36,701 nucleotides of DNA, taken from assembly GCA_023443285.1 (NCBI GenBank), contig JAEZVB010000101.1, positions 1-36,701 on the forward strand, in the 5' to 3' direction. The position numbers and the translations under genes are program-made. Shown here piece by piece: positions 1 through 7,599 of this stretch. The notes under the pieces were generated by a model. It did not search any database. It worked only from the letters and a program-made list of their open reading frames with translations, and had not been told where the DNA came from. The number at the start of each line of letters is the position of its first letter. Within the stretch, counting starts at the first letter, position 1. Source of the DNA: Bacillota bacterium. GTDB lineage: Bacteria; Bacillota; Negativicutes; Sporomusales; Sporomusaceae.

Positions 1-2
1 AT

Positions 3-80
3 CGTATCGTTCACGACTCCTATGAAATCGTTATCGATGGCGAGGACTCAATGCGCAAGAGAAAGGGCATCCAGAAGTAG
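3..80 (+). CDS. istB: IstB-like transposition helper ATPase, C-terminal end only
   Basis: Only the last 25 codons are visible, because the gene runs in from before the window. The tail (RIVHDSYEIVIDGEDSMRKR and five further residues) matches the ending typical of IS21-family IstB proteins: a DRI(V/L)H-x-(S/A)(Y/H) stretch, then a short beta segment and a basic SMRK tail. IstB is a AAA+ ATPase that helps the IstA transposase select and engage target DNA. The ATPase domain is out of view, so the call rests on this short tail and on the IS21-type repeats downstream. Confidence 0.55.
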   Translation, partial: RIVHDSYEIVIDGEDSMRKRKGIQK

Positions 81-124
81 ATAGCGTCATCGCACGGCTT
101 GAGAGCCAGCAGGGTTTAGCTTGG

Positions 125-197
125 TGGTTCTCCCCTTTTAGCAAATTGGCTCTATTTCATTAACATTATGGCTCTAAGAGATTAACTTTGCGGCTCC
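125..197 (+). repeat. Four 22-bp-periodic terminal repeats of the IS21 element
   Basis: Copies of TGGTTCT/TGGCTCT/TGGCTCT/CGGCTCC begin at 125, 147, 169 and 191, each exactly 22 bp after the last. The second and third units also share a TTAAC block. IS21-family ends typically carry several such transposase-binding repeats. Confidence 0.6.
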
Positions 198-226
198 GCC
201 GCACTGAAATATTCATAACGATATTT

Positions 227-709
227 ATGATATTTTTTCTTTTTATGAGCATTATTACTGTGTTATTTTTTGCAGTTCAATTACATTATCATTACGATGT
301 AGTGAATCTTCTCTGGATATTCTTGTGGACTATTGCAGGTGGAGCTATGCTATATGCTATTCTATGGGTCATAACTGGGAAAGAAGTTATCACAATCTTC
401 CCAGACAGATTAAAATATGAAAAGCAGATAATTGGCTTGCCTTGGCGTAGAGAGTATGAGTTATCCAAAAGCAAGCATTTTAGAATCAAAGATATAGAAG
501 AAAGACCTTGGTATCAAATAGGTAGAATATACTGGAGCGATTTAGTAGGTGAAGAGATGATTGAATTCGATTATTGTGATGACCCTTCTTGGGGCGATGA
601 GCCAGTGGGCTTTTGTCAAGGTATTGATAAAGTTGAGGCTCAATATATATTAGATATTATTCATAAGAAAAAATCAAAGTTTGACTTTACTAATAGAAAC
701 AAACATTAA
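227..709 (+). CDS. Two-TM membrane protein with PH-like C-terminal domain, uncharacterised
   Basis: The first ~50 residues form two hydrophobic membrane segments. The remainder resembles a bacterial PH-like domain of the kind G-x-E-x-I-x-I ... L-x-Y ... (R)EY-x-L, with IEFDY near the middle and a GxxKxEAQYIL helix at the end. Such proteins are usually small inner-membrane proteins of unknown role. The frame is open back to a TTG at 188, but that codon lies inside the last IS21 terminal repeat, so the first internal ATG at 227 is preferred. The native 5' end may have been replaced by the IS insertion. The gene is AT-rich like the rest of the island. A short gap separates it from the next gene, which suggests co-transcription. 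Confidence 0.5.
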   Translation: MIFFLFMSIITVLFFAVQLHYHYDVVNLLWIFLWTIAGGAMLYAILWVITGKEVITIFPDRLKYEKQIIGLPWRREYELSKSKHFRIKDIEERPWYQIGRIYWSDLVGEEMIEFDYCDDPSWGDEPVGFCQGIDKVEAQYILDIIHKKKSKFDFTNRNKH

Positions 710-746
710 TTTTACCATAAATGTATTTCGGGTTTGGGGGTTGACA

Positions 747-1775
747 ATGTTTAGTAAATATCAAAAATACAGCAAAGAAAAGATAGTTACTGTTTTTGTT
801 CTAGTAGCATGGTTCTTAGTCTTACTAATACCGTCTATTATTCATGTTAAGGTAAAAAACCAAGAACAAAATGCAATATTAAACGAAGAAGCTATATTCT
901 TAAATGATAAACACAGGCTAGAAGAAACAATCATACTTGCCTATAAAGCGGTACAGGGTGGAAGTGTTGAGGACTTTGAGAAAGTGGTAGATGTTGACTC
1001 CGTTCTTATAGCCCTTACAAAAGACCTTCCTGAATTAACAAAAGCGGAATTTTTACAGGCTATTAAGGATAAACGGTTTGTCGATTCAACGACTCCTTAT
1101 GGTGTTAAAATTCAAAAGTGGAAACTCGTAAATGCTCAAAACGAAAATGTTTTTTATAAATTTATTAAGGGCGGAGATGGAAAATATTTAAATGTTGGTG
1201 GACATCCTGGCTATGCTGTTGATTTGCAATATCAAGCTTACGACTATATGCGTAACAGTTTGAATATACGTCTTGTAGAAAGAGATGGACGTTTTTATAT
1301 ATCGTCGGCAAATTGCTGGAGTATGTTAAATTACCAACGTAAAATGGACTCTATTAACCGACCAGAGATATGGGATGAAGCAGAGAAACAAGCTTTAGAA
1401 ACTATAAAGTGGAAATTTGGTGAAATAAGTTGGGGAGCCTCAAAAGGTCCTTCGCGAGGGATGCTCCTTCCAATTGAAATTGAAGCGAACAATAGAAATA
1501 TAAAGCTTGTATCTTTCAAGGCTCAAATTATAGAACCAGACACTAATGCAGTAGTTGATACATTCTTTATTTATGCATCCGATAAAAAAGGAGAAAATTT
1601 TCTTGTCGGAAAAAGTGCGACTGTTATGGGAACAGATAGTTATCTTGATGCTAACGCAGTACCTTTATTGCGTGACGGACGGCTTGTACTTGGAAGAATT
1701 GTTCCTGTAGACGCGGTTTATGAAGGTAACAGTTGGGAAACTATTGCTTTTTCTAAGGCGTTGGGGGGAATATAA
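747..1775 (+). CDS. Membrane-anchored extracytoplasmic protein of unknown function
   Basis: The start is set at the ATG at 747, seven bases after a GGGGG tract that can act as ribosome-binding site. The frame stays open further upstream only by overlapping the previous gene. The ~342-residue product has one N-terminal membrane segment (about residues 14-34), followed by a long soluble part probably exposed outside the cytoplasm. The segment after the anchor is helical (LNDKHRLEETIILAYKAVQG) and the C-terminal half is beta-rich. I recognise no family. The next gene begins three bases after its stop, so the two are almost certainly translated from one message. Confidence 0.6.
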   Translation: MFSKYQKYSKEKIVTVFVLVAWFLVLLIPSIIHVKVKNQEQNAILNEEAIFLNDKHRLEETIILAYKAVQGGSVEDFEKVVDVDSVLIALTKDLPELTKAEFLQAIKDKRFVDSTTPYGVKIQKWKLVNAQNENVFYKFIKGGDGKYLNVGGHPGYAVDLQYQAYDYMRNSLNIRLVERDGRFYISSANCWSMLNYQRKMDSINRPEIWDEAEKQALETIKWKFGEISWGASKGPSRGMLLPIEIEANNRNIKLVSFKAQIIEPDTNAVVDTFFIYASDKKGENFLVGKSATVMGTDSYLDANAVPLLRDGRLVLGRIVPVDAVYEGNSWETIAFSKALGGI

Positions 1776-1777
1776 GT

Positions 1778-2200
1778 ATGAAACTTTTACAACAGATACT
1801 TATAGCGATAATCACCATCTTACCTTTACCACTATTTTTTTGTATGACAGGTGGACATGTAGGAATGTTCTTCATGCTTATATCTCAGCCTATTGTAGCT
1901 TGTATTGCTTTAACTATATATTTTTGTTATACGGCTAATATTTTTGGTATTTCAAAAAAAGCGGCGGTTGCGAGAGCTTTTGTGTCTAGTTTAATTTTTG
2001 CTTTTGCATCTATAATTGAATGGGAATATGCCAGTGCATTAGCGACTACAGTTGACTGGATATTTGGAAAAGACAATTTTTCAGGGAACTCCCATACTTT
2101 CTTTTTGATTTTGATACTTATTTACGCTTCTCTCTCAATTGCATGTAGCGTAGCAATAACATATTGGATGTTTCGACCATCTTCCGAAGAGCAACAATAA
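1778..2200 (+). CDS. Four-TM integral membrane protein, uncharacterised
   Basis: The 140-residue product is nearly all hydrophobic, with about four membrane helices (roughly residues 5-22, 28-50, 62-85 and 105-130) and a short charged tail ending in EEQQ. No conserved catalytic motif is visible. It follows the upstream gene with a two-base gap and is probably its partner. With the preceding PH-like protein and membrane-anchored protein it forms a compact three-gene membrane cassette in the accessory island. Confidence 0.55.
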   Translation: MKLLQQILIAIITILPLPLFFCMTGGHVGMFFMLISQPIVACIALTIYFCYTANIFGISKKAAVARAFVSSLIFAFASIIEWEYASALATTVDWIFGKDNFSGNSHTFFLILILIYASLSIACSVAITYWMFRPSSEEQQ

Positions 2201-2292
2201 CTAAAAAATGATAGCATTACCACTAACCAATTATGAACGATACATTTTCAACCAGATAATCCGAATACTCTTATTAAGCAAGGAGGATGCCT

Positions 2293-3720
2293 ATGAAACT
2301 GAAATTTATTATATTAATAACCTGCGTTGTAATGTTAACTTTTTCAACAGTCTTTGCTCAGCAATCAACTGATGATGAAAAATTAAACCAGGCGGTTCAA
2401 AGTCTGCGGAATGTTGAAATTATTAAATATGACGCTAATAATTTCAAAGGAAGGATGCAACAGGAAGAGTCAATCAAAGCTTCTATGAAGGGTATCATTG
2501 ATTTTGGAGAAATAGGGGCAGCAAGGCTGAAGCGAGAAATTGAATTGATTAATAAAAGTCAGGAGAAGGATGATTTTTTTAAACTTAATGCTGCATCGTT
2601 GCTATGGGATATAGGGAAAGAAAATGAAGTAGATACCATCTTATCAATATGGAAGGCAATTAATCTATGGGAAACTAAGAAAGAGGTGCTATCTGTAGCG
2701 TTTAAAGCGGCAAAAACCCAAAATGAAAAAGTTGTGCCTATGATGTCGCCGCTTTTAATATCACATGGTTATTCTGTTGAATTTGTTTGGGGTGTGTATG
2801 GTCAAAAAGGGTTACCAGTTTTACTGGATATTTTAAACAACACTAACACTTCAAATTATGAGGATACTGATAATAAGATAAAGGCTCAATCTAATATAGA
2901 TAAGGCGAAGGTTAGTTCAGCAATATTATTTTTAACAACAGCTCAATACAAAGAGGCGTTGCCAAAAATTCGTGAACTTGCTCAAGGCAGTAACCCCGAA
3001 GTAAGAAAGTGGGCTGTAAAGGCGCTAGGAATATTTGGACACCCCAAAGATTTTGAAGTATTAGTAAAGGGATTACAGAACAGTGTAAGTGAAGATGAGC
3101 AGCAAAACTATTTGTGGGCGCTCTGTGAATTTAACTCGAAACGTTCGGTACCATTTATAATTCCATTTTTGAATTCACACAGCAAGAACGTGCGGGGAGA
3201 AGCTCTATATGTGCTGACTGTTAATCCATCAGTAGAATCTTATGATGCATTACTGGGTTATTATAACAGCACAGATGCAAAAGATGATAAAAAATATATC
3301 GATACTTTTGTGATATCCAATTTTATAAAAAAGAATGGTCTGACTATTGATTCCTATTTAGGCTTGCCAGTATCTAAAAAGCAAGATTTGCTTGAAAAGA
3401 GACAGAAAGAGATTTTGAAAGATTATATATTACAAAATAGTGACCAAAAGCTTACGCATGAGCAATTTATGGAATTGACGGAGACATGGATAAAGGAAAA
3501 TCGTTTTACAATTGGAAAGGTTCCTTTCCGTATCTTATTGCATTCGGCCACGCCAGCAGATATTCCACGGTTGTTAGATGTTCGCTCGGCGTTGTATCAA
3601 AGGCATTCTGATGAGTGTCTTTATGAGGTCAGATATATTGAATTACTAATTAATAATTTGACTCGCCGCCAATATCGGGAGGATTATATTACTCCTTACA
3701 TGAAACCGATATTTATGTAA
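2293..3720 (+). CDS. Secreted HEAT-repeat protein
   Basis: A signal peptide covers about residues 1-23 (KLKFIILITCVVMLTFSTVFA followed by QQS). Several HEAT-like helical pairs follow, most clearly around residues 225-330, where NPEVRKWAVKALGIFGHP and SKNVRGEALYVL fit the PBS-lyase/HEAT pattern of V-R-x-x-A-x-x-A-L. HEAT arrays normally serve as protein-binding scaffolds, so no enzymatic role is suggested. Of two in-frame ATGs (2287 and 2293) the second is chosen, because the AGGAGG ribosome-binding site at 2281-2286 directly abuts the first and lies six bases before the second. The partner is unknown. Confidence 0.65.
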   Translation: MKLKFIILITCVVMLTFSTVFAQQSTDDEKLNQAVQSLRNVEIIKYDANNFKGRMQQEESIKASMKGIIDFGEIGAARLKREIELINKSQEKDDFFKLNAASLLWDIGKENEVDTILSIWKAINLWETKKEVLSVAFKAAKTQNEKVVPMMSPLLISHGYSVEFVWGVYGQKGLPVLLDILNNTNTSNYEDTDNKIKAQSNIDKAKVSSAILFLTTAQYKEALPKIRELAQGSNPEVRKWAVKALGIFGHPKDFEVLVKGLQNSVSEDEQQNYLWALCEFNSKRSVPFIIPFLNSHSKNVRGEALYVLTVNPSVESYDALLGYYNSTDAKDDKKYIDTFVISNFIKKNGLTIDSYLGLPVSKKQDLLEKRQKEILKDYILQNSDQKLTHEQFMELTETWIKENRFTIGKVPFRILLHSATPADIPRLLDVRSALYQRHSDECLYEVRYIELLINNLTRRQYREDYITPYMKPIFM

Positions 3721-3754
3721 ATGATTTTTATATATTGAAAATGGGTGAGGTTTA

Positions 3755-4525
3755 ATGATATTAACTGATGAAGAATTTCAAAAGGAAATAGGCCCGTGCA
3801 TGTCTTCGGATTTAGTAAATGAGTTACTAATGCCTTTTCATATAAACTATTATTTAGCTTGCCAAAAAATAGATGAGGTGCAACATCTATATAATTCAAT
3901 GAGGTATTTTCTATGGAATGCGGTAAAACCTGATAATTTATATTATGACGCTAAATTAACAGACCCACTTAGCATTCTATGGCATCGCCACTTGAATTGG
4001 CAAACTGCAGCATTATGGCTCAATCAGTGTGGGGATTATTTGCTGCAAATAGCTTGGTTAGGCTTAGGATTGCATAAGTATAATAAAATTACCGAAGAAA
4101 CATATAAAGCTGCGCTAAAAGAATGCAATTATAATAAAGTCATAGCAAAATTAACCCAAAAAGACAGTAAAATAATACTTCCTATTATTGAAAATTATTT
4201 TAGAGATAGCAGTGAAGTTCGTGAATGGGTTAATCAATTAAAACATAGAGGAATTATTGATTGCGAAGAAATTGAAGGAACATTACAAAATCGGTGCTTT
4301 TCAGTAAATTTAAATTATGGGGATGGGCAAAGTGTTTGTGAAGATGACCTAATGCCAGATTTAGTTAGTATCGAATATGCAATAAGTACGTTGGTTAGCA
4401 CTATAAATCGGTTTCAAAGTGCATTAAATCAGCTAATAGAATATTTTGATGTAAATAACTTTTTCCATAGAAACGAAGATGGTGCAATAATCGGAACCAA
4501 AGCTCCAAAGAACCCACCAATATAG
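3755..4525 (+). CDS. Uncharacterised cytoplasmic helical protein
   Basis: The ~256-residue product has no signal peptide or clear membrane segment and looks largely helical, with many Trp, Tyr and Leu residues (HRHLNWQTAALWLNQCGDYLL). The final third contains a long amphipathic helix (IEYAISTLVSTINRFQSALNQL) and ends with a Lys-Pro-rich tail. Its shape recalls HEPN-like helical bundles, but no RxxxxH motif is evident, so no nuclease function is claimed. A GGTGAGG ribosome-binding site lies just before the ATG. It is followed by a hairpin terminator and then by gene remnants. Confidence 0.5.
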   Translation: MILTDEEFQKEIGPCMSSDLVNELLMPFHINYYLACQKIDEVQHLYNSMRYFLWNAVKPDNLYYDAKLTDPLSILWHRHLNWQTAALWLNQCGDYLLQIAWLGLGLHKYNKITEETYKAALKECNYNKVIAKLTQKDSKIILPIIENYFRDSSEVREWVNQLKHRGIIDCEEIEGTLQNRCFSVNLNYGDGQSVCEDDLMPDLVSIEYAISTLVSTINRFQSALNQLIEYFDVNNFFHRNEDGAIIGTKAPKNPPI

Positions 4526-4547
4526 TTTATAATGGTAAGATAAGATA

Positions 4548-4571
4548 AAAGGGATGCGAAGGCATCCCTTT
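4548..4571 (+). terminator. Hairpin terminator
   Basis: A 10-bp perfect stem (AAAGGGATGC and GCATCCCTTT) with a four-base loop lies 22 bases after the stop of the preceding gene. The U-tract is short, so termination strength is uncertain. Confidence 0.55.
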
Positions 4572-4614
4572 AAATATTGATATAGTTGAAGGCAATACAG
4601 GCCAATTTAATATT

Positions 4615-4836
4615 TTGGTAGCAAATGCTATTTTATTGTGGAAGCCCATTCTTGATGGAATATGGCACTACCAGGGATTCTACAGACCCCTGCCAGTGTT
4701 GCCAAACAAAAGAGGTGAGACGAATAAATGGTTTAATTTCAAACACTGGTATTACGATAGAAATAAAATGGTATTTGAATTATTAAATACACCAAGAAAT
4801 AGATTTAGGGGTTTGTTAAATATAATACTTCGATAA
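4615..4836 (+). pseudogene. Chimeric gene remnant sharing its 3' part with the immunity-like gene at 6261
   Basis: The reading frame is open from about 4549 to 4836 but has no convincing start or ribosome-binding site. Its first half (LLWKPILDGIWHYQGFYRP) is unlike anything nearby. From 4722 it matches the 3' end of the gene at 6261-6830 at the DNA level, and both read NKWFNFKHWYYD. A one-base indel in the repeat removes the stop used by the other copy, so this frame runs on into non-coding sequence. It is best read as a fragment left by recombination, not a working gene. Confidence 0.6.
4722..4826 (+). repeat. ~105-bp direct repeat, copy A (3' gene-end repeat)
   Basis: It matches 6761-6866 with about seven substitutions and one single-base indel. 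It spans the last codons of an immunity-like gene and about 35 bases past its stop. The match ends abruptly on both sides. Confidence 0.85.
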
Positions 4837-4856
4837 TCAAAGAATGAGGTAAGCAT

Positions 4857-4962
4857 ATGACTAGCCACCTTAGAAAAACTTTATGATAATGCTAGAGCCA
4901 AGGAATACGAAGGAATTGGGTGCATCGATGAAAATGACCCCAGAACAAAAATGTGTACCTAA
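4857..4962 (+). pseudogene. Short frameshifted gene remnant
   Basis: An ATG at 4857 sits behind a GAGGT ribosome-binding site but stops after ten codons. A shift of one frame just after the start restores 32 open codons, giving LATLEKLYDNARAKEYEGIG and then CIDENDPRTKMCT. That text is protein-like, charged and helical, and ends at a stop at 4960-4962. This is consistent with a small gene or gene fragment broken by a single-base indel. The family is not recognised. Confidence 0.3.
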
Positions 4963-4988
4963 GCTGTCAGTGGGAATGGAGAGGTTTT

Positions 4989-5447
4989 ATGGATTCTTTC
5001 AAAATTAAAGGTTCAAATGGGTTTATTGCTATCACATTTAAAGAAGTGTATGACTTCCCAGATAGAACATCGGTATTAGGTGGCTATGAGGTGAGAGGGA
5101 ATATTGAAATACAGTGTGGCAGTAAGGGGTGGTATAGTGCAAATGGGGAACTGTATTTTAGTACAGGACAAGTTTATACCTTTTATAATCAGCTTAATCA
5201 AGCCTATGAGAACCTGAGTGGAGAAGTTATTTTTATTAATGAGTACGATAAAACTCTTGAAGTAAAGATAGAGTTTGACGATAAAGGACGAGTTCTAATT
5301 ACGGGGCAATATCAAGAGTTCGCTCATGAAAACAACGAATTGACATTCGAGATTTCCAGTAACCAAACATACCTATCAGCGACAATTCAAGAACTTAGGT
5401 CAATCGTAAAGAAATATGGAGGATTAAAAGGGATAGAACAAGTATGA
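4989..5447 (+). CDS. WapI-like immunity protein (candidate)
   Basis: The 152-residue, beta-rich product follows a pattern I associate with the WapI-type immunity family. It has an N-terminal I-x-G-x-NG-x-I-x-I strand (FKIKGSNGFIAI), then Y-x-FPD, a GGYEVRGN segment, a G-x-L-x-F-S-T-x-Q turn, ENLSGEVIF, and a final FEISSNQTYL followed by an L-x-x-I-x-x-x-YGG helix. Such proteins neutralise the C-terminal toxin domain of contact-dependent or polymorphic toxins. No toxin gene is in view, so it would be an orphan. The ATG at 4989 is chosen because GGAGAGG lies just before it, while the upstream in-frame ATG at 4953 has no such site. The family assignment is from memory and moderate. Confidence 0.5.
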   Translation: MDSFKIKGSNGFIAITFKEVYDFPDRTSVLGGYEVRGNIEIQCGSKGWYSANGELYFSTGQVYTFYNQLNQAYENLSGEVIFINEYDKTLEVKIEFDDKGRVLITGQYQEFAHENNELTFEISSNQTYLSATIQELRSIVKKYGGLKGIEQV

Positions 5448-5464
5448 TTACAGTTATATTGACG

Positions 5465-5492
5465 AGTTTTAGCGTAATGCTAATACTTTTTT
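5465..5492 (+). terminator. Intrinsic terminator (copy 1)
   Basis: A 9-bp stem (AGTTTTAGC and GCTAATACT, one mismatch) with a GTAAT loop is followed by six T. It lies at the start of the 258-bp repeat and ends transcription from the WapI-like gene. Confidence 0.7.
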
Positions 5493-5722
5493 GTACATAC
5501 TAACCATGAACGTGCCATGTCATGTAACTAATACATAGGGGTGATTTCATGGACAAAACGCCTAATCATTTGATAAAGGAAAAAAGCCCGTATCTGCTCC
5601 AACATGCCTATAATCCTGTAGATTGGTATCCGTGGTGCGATGAAGCATTTGAAAAGGCAAGGCAAGAAAATAAGCCAGTGTTCTTCAGTGGTGGATATTC
5701 GTGCTGCCATTGGTGCCATGTC
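5465..5722 (+). repeat. 258-bp direct repeat, copy 1 (truncated DUF255 gene 5' end)
   Basis: It matches 8153-8410 over 258 bases with no indels and 11 substitutions, about 96% identity. It contains a terminator, the intergenic region, a ribosome-binding site, the start codon and 58 codons of the thioredoxin-domain gene. Homology stops abruptly after the CCHWCH motif. Confidence 0.95.
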
Positions 5723-5737
5723 GGCTCGTGGAACTAA
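5549..5737 (+). pseudogene. Truncated 5' copy of the DUF255 thioredoxin-domain gene
   Basis: The first 58 codons duplicate the full gene at 8237 and keep the CCHWCH redox motif. The frame then runs into unrelated sequence and stops after four more codons (GSWN). The protein would lack most of its thioredoxin fold and the whole glycosidase-like domain, so it is not expected to function. Its start codon is ATG, where the intact copy has GTG. Confidence 0.9.
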
Positions 5738-5759
5738 TTTTAAACATTTTATATAAGAT

Positions 5760-5794
5760 AAAACCAGCTTTAGTATGCTGGTTTTTATTTTTTG
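5760..5794 (+). terminator. Intrinsic terminator
   Basis: A perfect 9-bp stem (AAAACCAGC and GCTGGTTTT) with an eight-base loop is followed by a T-rich tract. It lies just after the truncated DUF255 copy. Confidence 0.85.
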
Positions 5795-5874
5795 CAGGAT
5801 AAAAATGGGAGAAGAAGTAATATACAAATAATGCAAAAGAAATAAACCATAGTTTTTGAAGGTGGGGATAACTT

Positions 5875-6213
5875 TTGGTTAATTATAATAATAAAGTTTT
5901 TAAATCAGTAAGTAATACAAATAATGGCGAAGTATCATCTGAAACTATTTTTCGTTATTATCAGGAAGATGATATTGTTTGGGGAACATATAAAGGAGGT
6001 TCGATTCGTTTTGGGAATCTGATTGCTAAAGTTGACGAAAAAGGATGTCTGGATATGCGGTATCAACATATTAATATAGATGATGTATTTATGACAGGTG
6101 TTTGCTTTTCTAAACCTAAAATATTAGACGACGGGAAAATTAGAATTTATGAGGAGTGGCAATGGACAAATGGAGATTGTTCGAAGGGAACATCCATTAT
6201 TGAAGAAATATAA
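5875..6213 (+). CDS. Conserved small beta-rich protein, uncharacterised
   Basis: This 112-residue protein opens with NYNNKVFKSVSNTNNGEVS and continues with F-x-Y-x-Q-x-x-D-x-x-W-G-x-Y-x-GG, repeating beta segments, and an ILDDGKIRIYEEWQWTNGD signature near the end. I recall close relatives that databases often label n-acetylglutamate synthase. Nothing in the sequence supports an acetyltransferase: it is too short and has no GNAT motif, so the label should not be used. Translation starts at TTG, with GGTGGGG seven bases upstream. It lies between the two DUF255 copies, inside the inserted cassette. Confidence 0.6.
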   Translation: MVNYNNKVFKSVSNTNNGEVSSETIFRYYQEDDIVWGTYKGGSIRFGNLIAKVDEKGCLDMRYQHINIDDVFMTGVCFSKPKILDDGKIRIYEEWQWTNGDCSKGTSIIEEI

Positions 6214-6260
6214 TTCATATGAGATAGGGGTATGGATTTACTGTTTAAGGGGTGATAATT

Positions 6261-6830
6261 TTGAGTCAACTGTATACAGTAATCTATAATGGTGAAAATT
6301 TATATAACTATACTATGACACCTAAAGAAAAAGTAATAGTTGAAGAATTTCGAAAAGAATTAACTGAGATTTGTATTACATTAGATGTTCCAAGAGAGAA
6401 GCTTCGTGATGGAACTTTATATATGGGAAGATTACAAGATAATCATGACTTTATAATGAAATATAAGGAGAATATTGGTTATTTTACTTTGAATGGAGAA
6501 CGCGGGATATTTTCAATGCAAGACGGTCTTCCGATATTAGATAAAGAAGAGGCTAATTTTATTTTACTAGAAGTAGAGTTTAGGAGAGGTGGGTTTATAT
6601 ACGAACTTCGACTTCGAGATAAATTAGAAAAAGACTGGTCTCGGAAATATACAATAGAATACGATTCGCGAAAAGCAGCATTTGAATATTCAATCAAAAT
6701 GCTTAAAACAGCTTTTAGTTGTTTTCCCGAGGATACAATCATAAGATATACAGATTATATGAATAAATGGTTTAATTTCAAACACTGGTATTACGATAAA
6801 AATAGAATGGTGTTTGAAATATTTAAATAA
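6261..6830 (+). CDS. Immunity-like protein of unknown family
   Basis: The 189-residue protein is soluble and mixed alpha/beta. It has a helical N-terminal region (TPKEKVIVEEFRKELTEIC), a GRLQDNHDFIMKYKENIGYF segment, a strand-rich middle and a final aromatic block (NKWFNFKHWYYD). Size, lack of catalytic motifs and neighbourhood suggest an immunity-type or stand-alone accessory protein; this is inference. The TTG at 6261 is chosen because AAGGGGTG lies six bases upstream. A GTG at 6252 is in frame but overlaps that site. Its 3' end is duplicated in the remnant at 4722-4826. Confidence 0.45.
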   Translation: MSQLYTVIYNGENLYNYTMTPKEKVIVEEFRKELTEICITLDVPREKLRDGTLYMGRLQDNHDFIMKYKENIGYFTLNGERGIFSMQDGLPILDKEEANFILLEVEFRRGGFIYELRLRDKLEKDWSRKYTIEYDSRKAAFEYSIKMLKTAFSCFPEDTIIRYTDYMNKWFNFKHWYYDKNRMVFEIFK

Positions 6831-6866
6831 ACCAAGAAATAGATTTAGGGGTTTGTTAAATATAAT
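6761..6866 (+). repeat. ~105-bp direct repeat, copy B
   Basis: It matches 4722-4826. Here it encodes the true last 23 codons of the gene at 6261 and continues 36 bases beyond its stop. Confidence 0.85.
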
Positions 6867-6966
6867 CTCGGTTGAGAAGGGTTCAAAGTAATGTTCATAT
6901 TTGGGGGATAACGACGCGGTAAGCATAATAATAACCAACAGCAGGATTTTAGGGGGAGCATAATCT

Positions 6967-7392
6967 ATGGGGCTGAAATCACTTAAAAGTGTTGGTCATA
7001 ACTTAGCTCATAGTTATTTAAGTATGATGAATTATCTTGATGGTAATTTTGTAGTTGAACATATTTTTAATATTGCAAAAGATACTAACAAAACGAATAT
7101 CACGATTGATGTAATAAATATGAAAATCGAGCCAGAAGCCTATAATATCCCTGTCTTGAGACTTTCCTTGAATTACTTAAGAAAACAGTTTGTACAACTA
7201 CTCGAAAGCGAAAAGCTGACTCTTGAACACATTAACAGCATATATATATTTATTGACTTTGATTTGAGTAAAACTAGCGTAAGTAAGACTGCGCCTAATT
7301 TAGAACTGCCCAGTTATAATTGCAATGTTGAAATTACTGATTTCAATTATAAGAACTACAAAGCAAGCGTAGTAGAATGGTGGCGGTATTGA
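6967..7392 (+). CDS. Uncharacterised small cytoplasmic protein
   Basis: The 141-residue protein begins MGLKSLKSVGHNLAHSYLS, with a helix rich in His, Ser and aromatic residues. It continues with a VEHIF...AK helix, an ITIDVINMKIEPE strand, a long helix (LRLSLNYLRKQFVQLLESE) and a strand IYIFIDFDLS, and ends near EWWRY. The alternating pattern suggests a compact alpha/beta fold. I know no function. An AGGGGGAGCA ribosome-binding site precedes the ATG. It belongs to the inserted cassette between the DUF255 copies, with several immunity-like neighbours. Confidence 0.55.
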   Translation: MGLKSLKSVGHNLAHSYLSMMNYLDGNFVVEHIFNIAKDTNKTNITIDVINMKIEPEAYNIPVLRLSLNYLRKQFVQLLESEKLTLEHINSIYIFIDFDLSKTSVSKTAPNLELPSYNCNVEITDFNYKNYKASVVEWWRY

Positions 7393-7420
7393 GAGGGAAG
7401 ACATAGGAGGAAGTTCCTGT

Positions 7421-7579
7421 TTGATAGTACAATTGGCGCGGGTTGGGAGAGATAGGACTGGATGCCCTACCTATATCGGGAGGGATATTGACTGGCTAGA
7501 AAATGTCCCTTCACTTCAGTTTCTACGACAGCGATATATGAGGAGTGCCTTAATGCATTTAGGCGTGATTGCAAATTAA
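7421..7579 (+). CDS. Possible 52-codon small gene or remnant
   Basis: A TTG start follows an AGGAGG ribosome-binding site at 7405-7410, ten bases away, and the frame runs 52 codons to TAA. The product is basic, with a central WLENVPSLQFLRQRYM helix. It fills most of the 207-base gap between two genes. Another frame of the same stretch is also open toward the end, so it may equally be the decayed tail of a lost gene. Confidence 0.25.
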   Translation: MIVQLARVGRDRTGCPTYIGRDIDWLENVPSLQFLRQRYMRSALMHLGVIAN

Positions 7580-7599
7580 TGGTAACAGGAGGATGAAAC

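Larger units (their letters stand above)
1..203 (+). mobile_element. IS21-family insertion sequence, right end (partial)
   Basis: The window starts inside the istB helper gene of an IS21-type element. After its stop codon come four copies of a TGGYTCT-like heptamer spaced exactly 22 bp apart, the usual look of the multiple transposase-binding repeats at IS21-family ends. The end is placed at about 203, after the last repeat, where the sequence reaches a CA dinucleotide as expected for this family. The exact boundary is inferred. The istA gene and the other end lie outside the window, so intactness cannot be judged. Confidence 0.6.

Noticed and set aside
5549..5737. A functional mini-thioredoxin from the truncated DUF255 copy
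   Set aside because: The frame ends five codons after the redox motif and lacks most of the fold; it is a duplication remnant.
5875..6213. N-acetylglutamate synthase
   Set aside because: Relatives sometimes carry this label, but the protein is too short and has no acetyltransferase motif.
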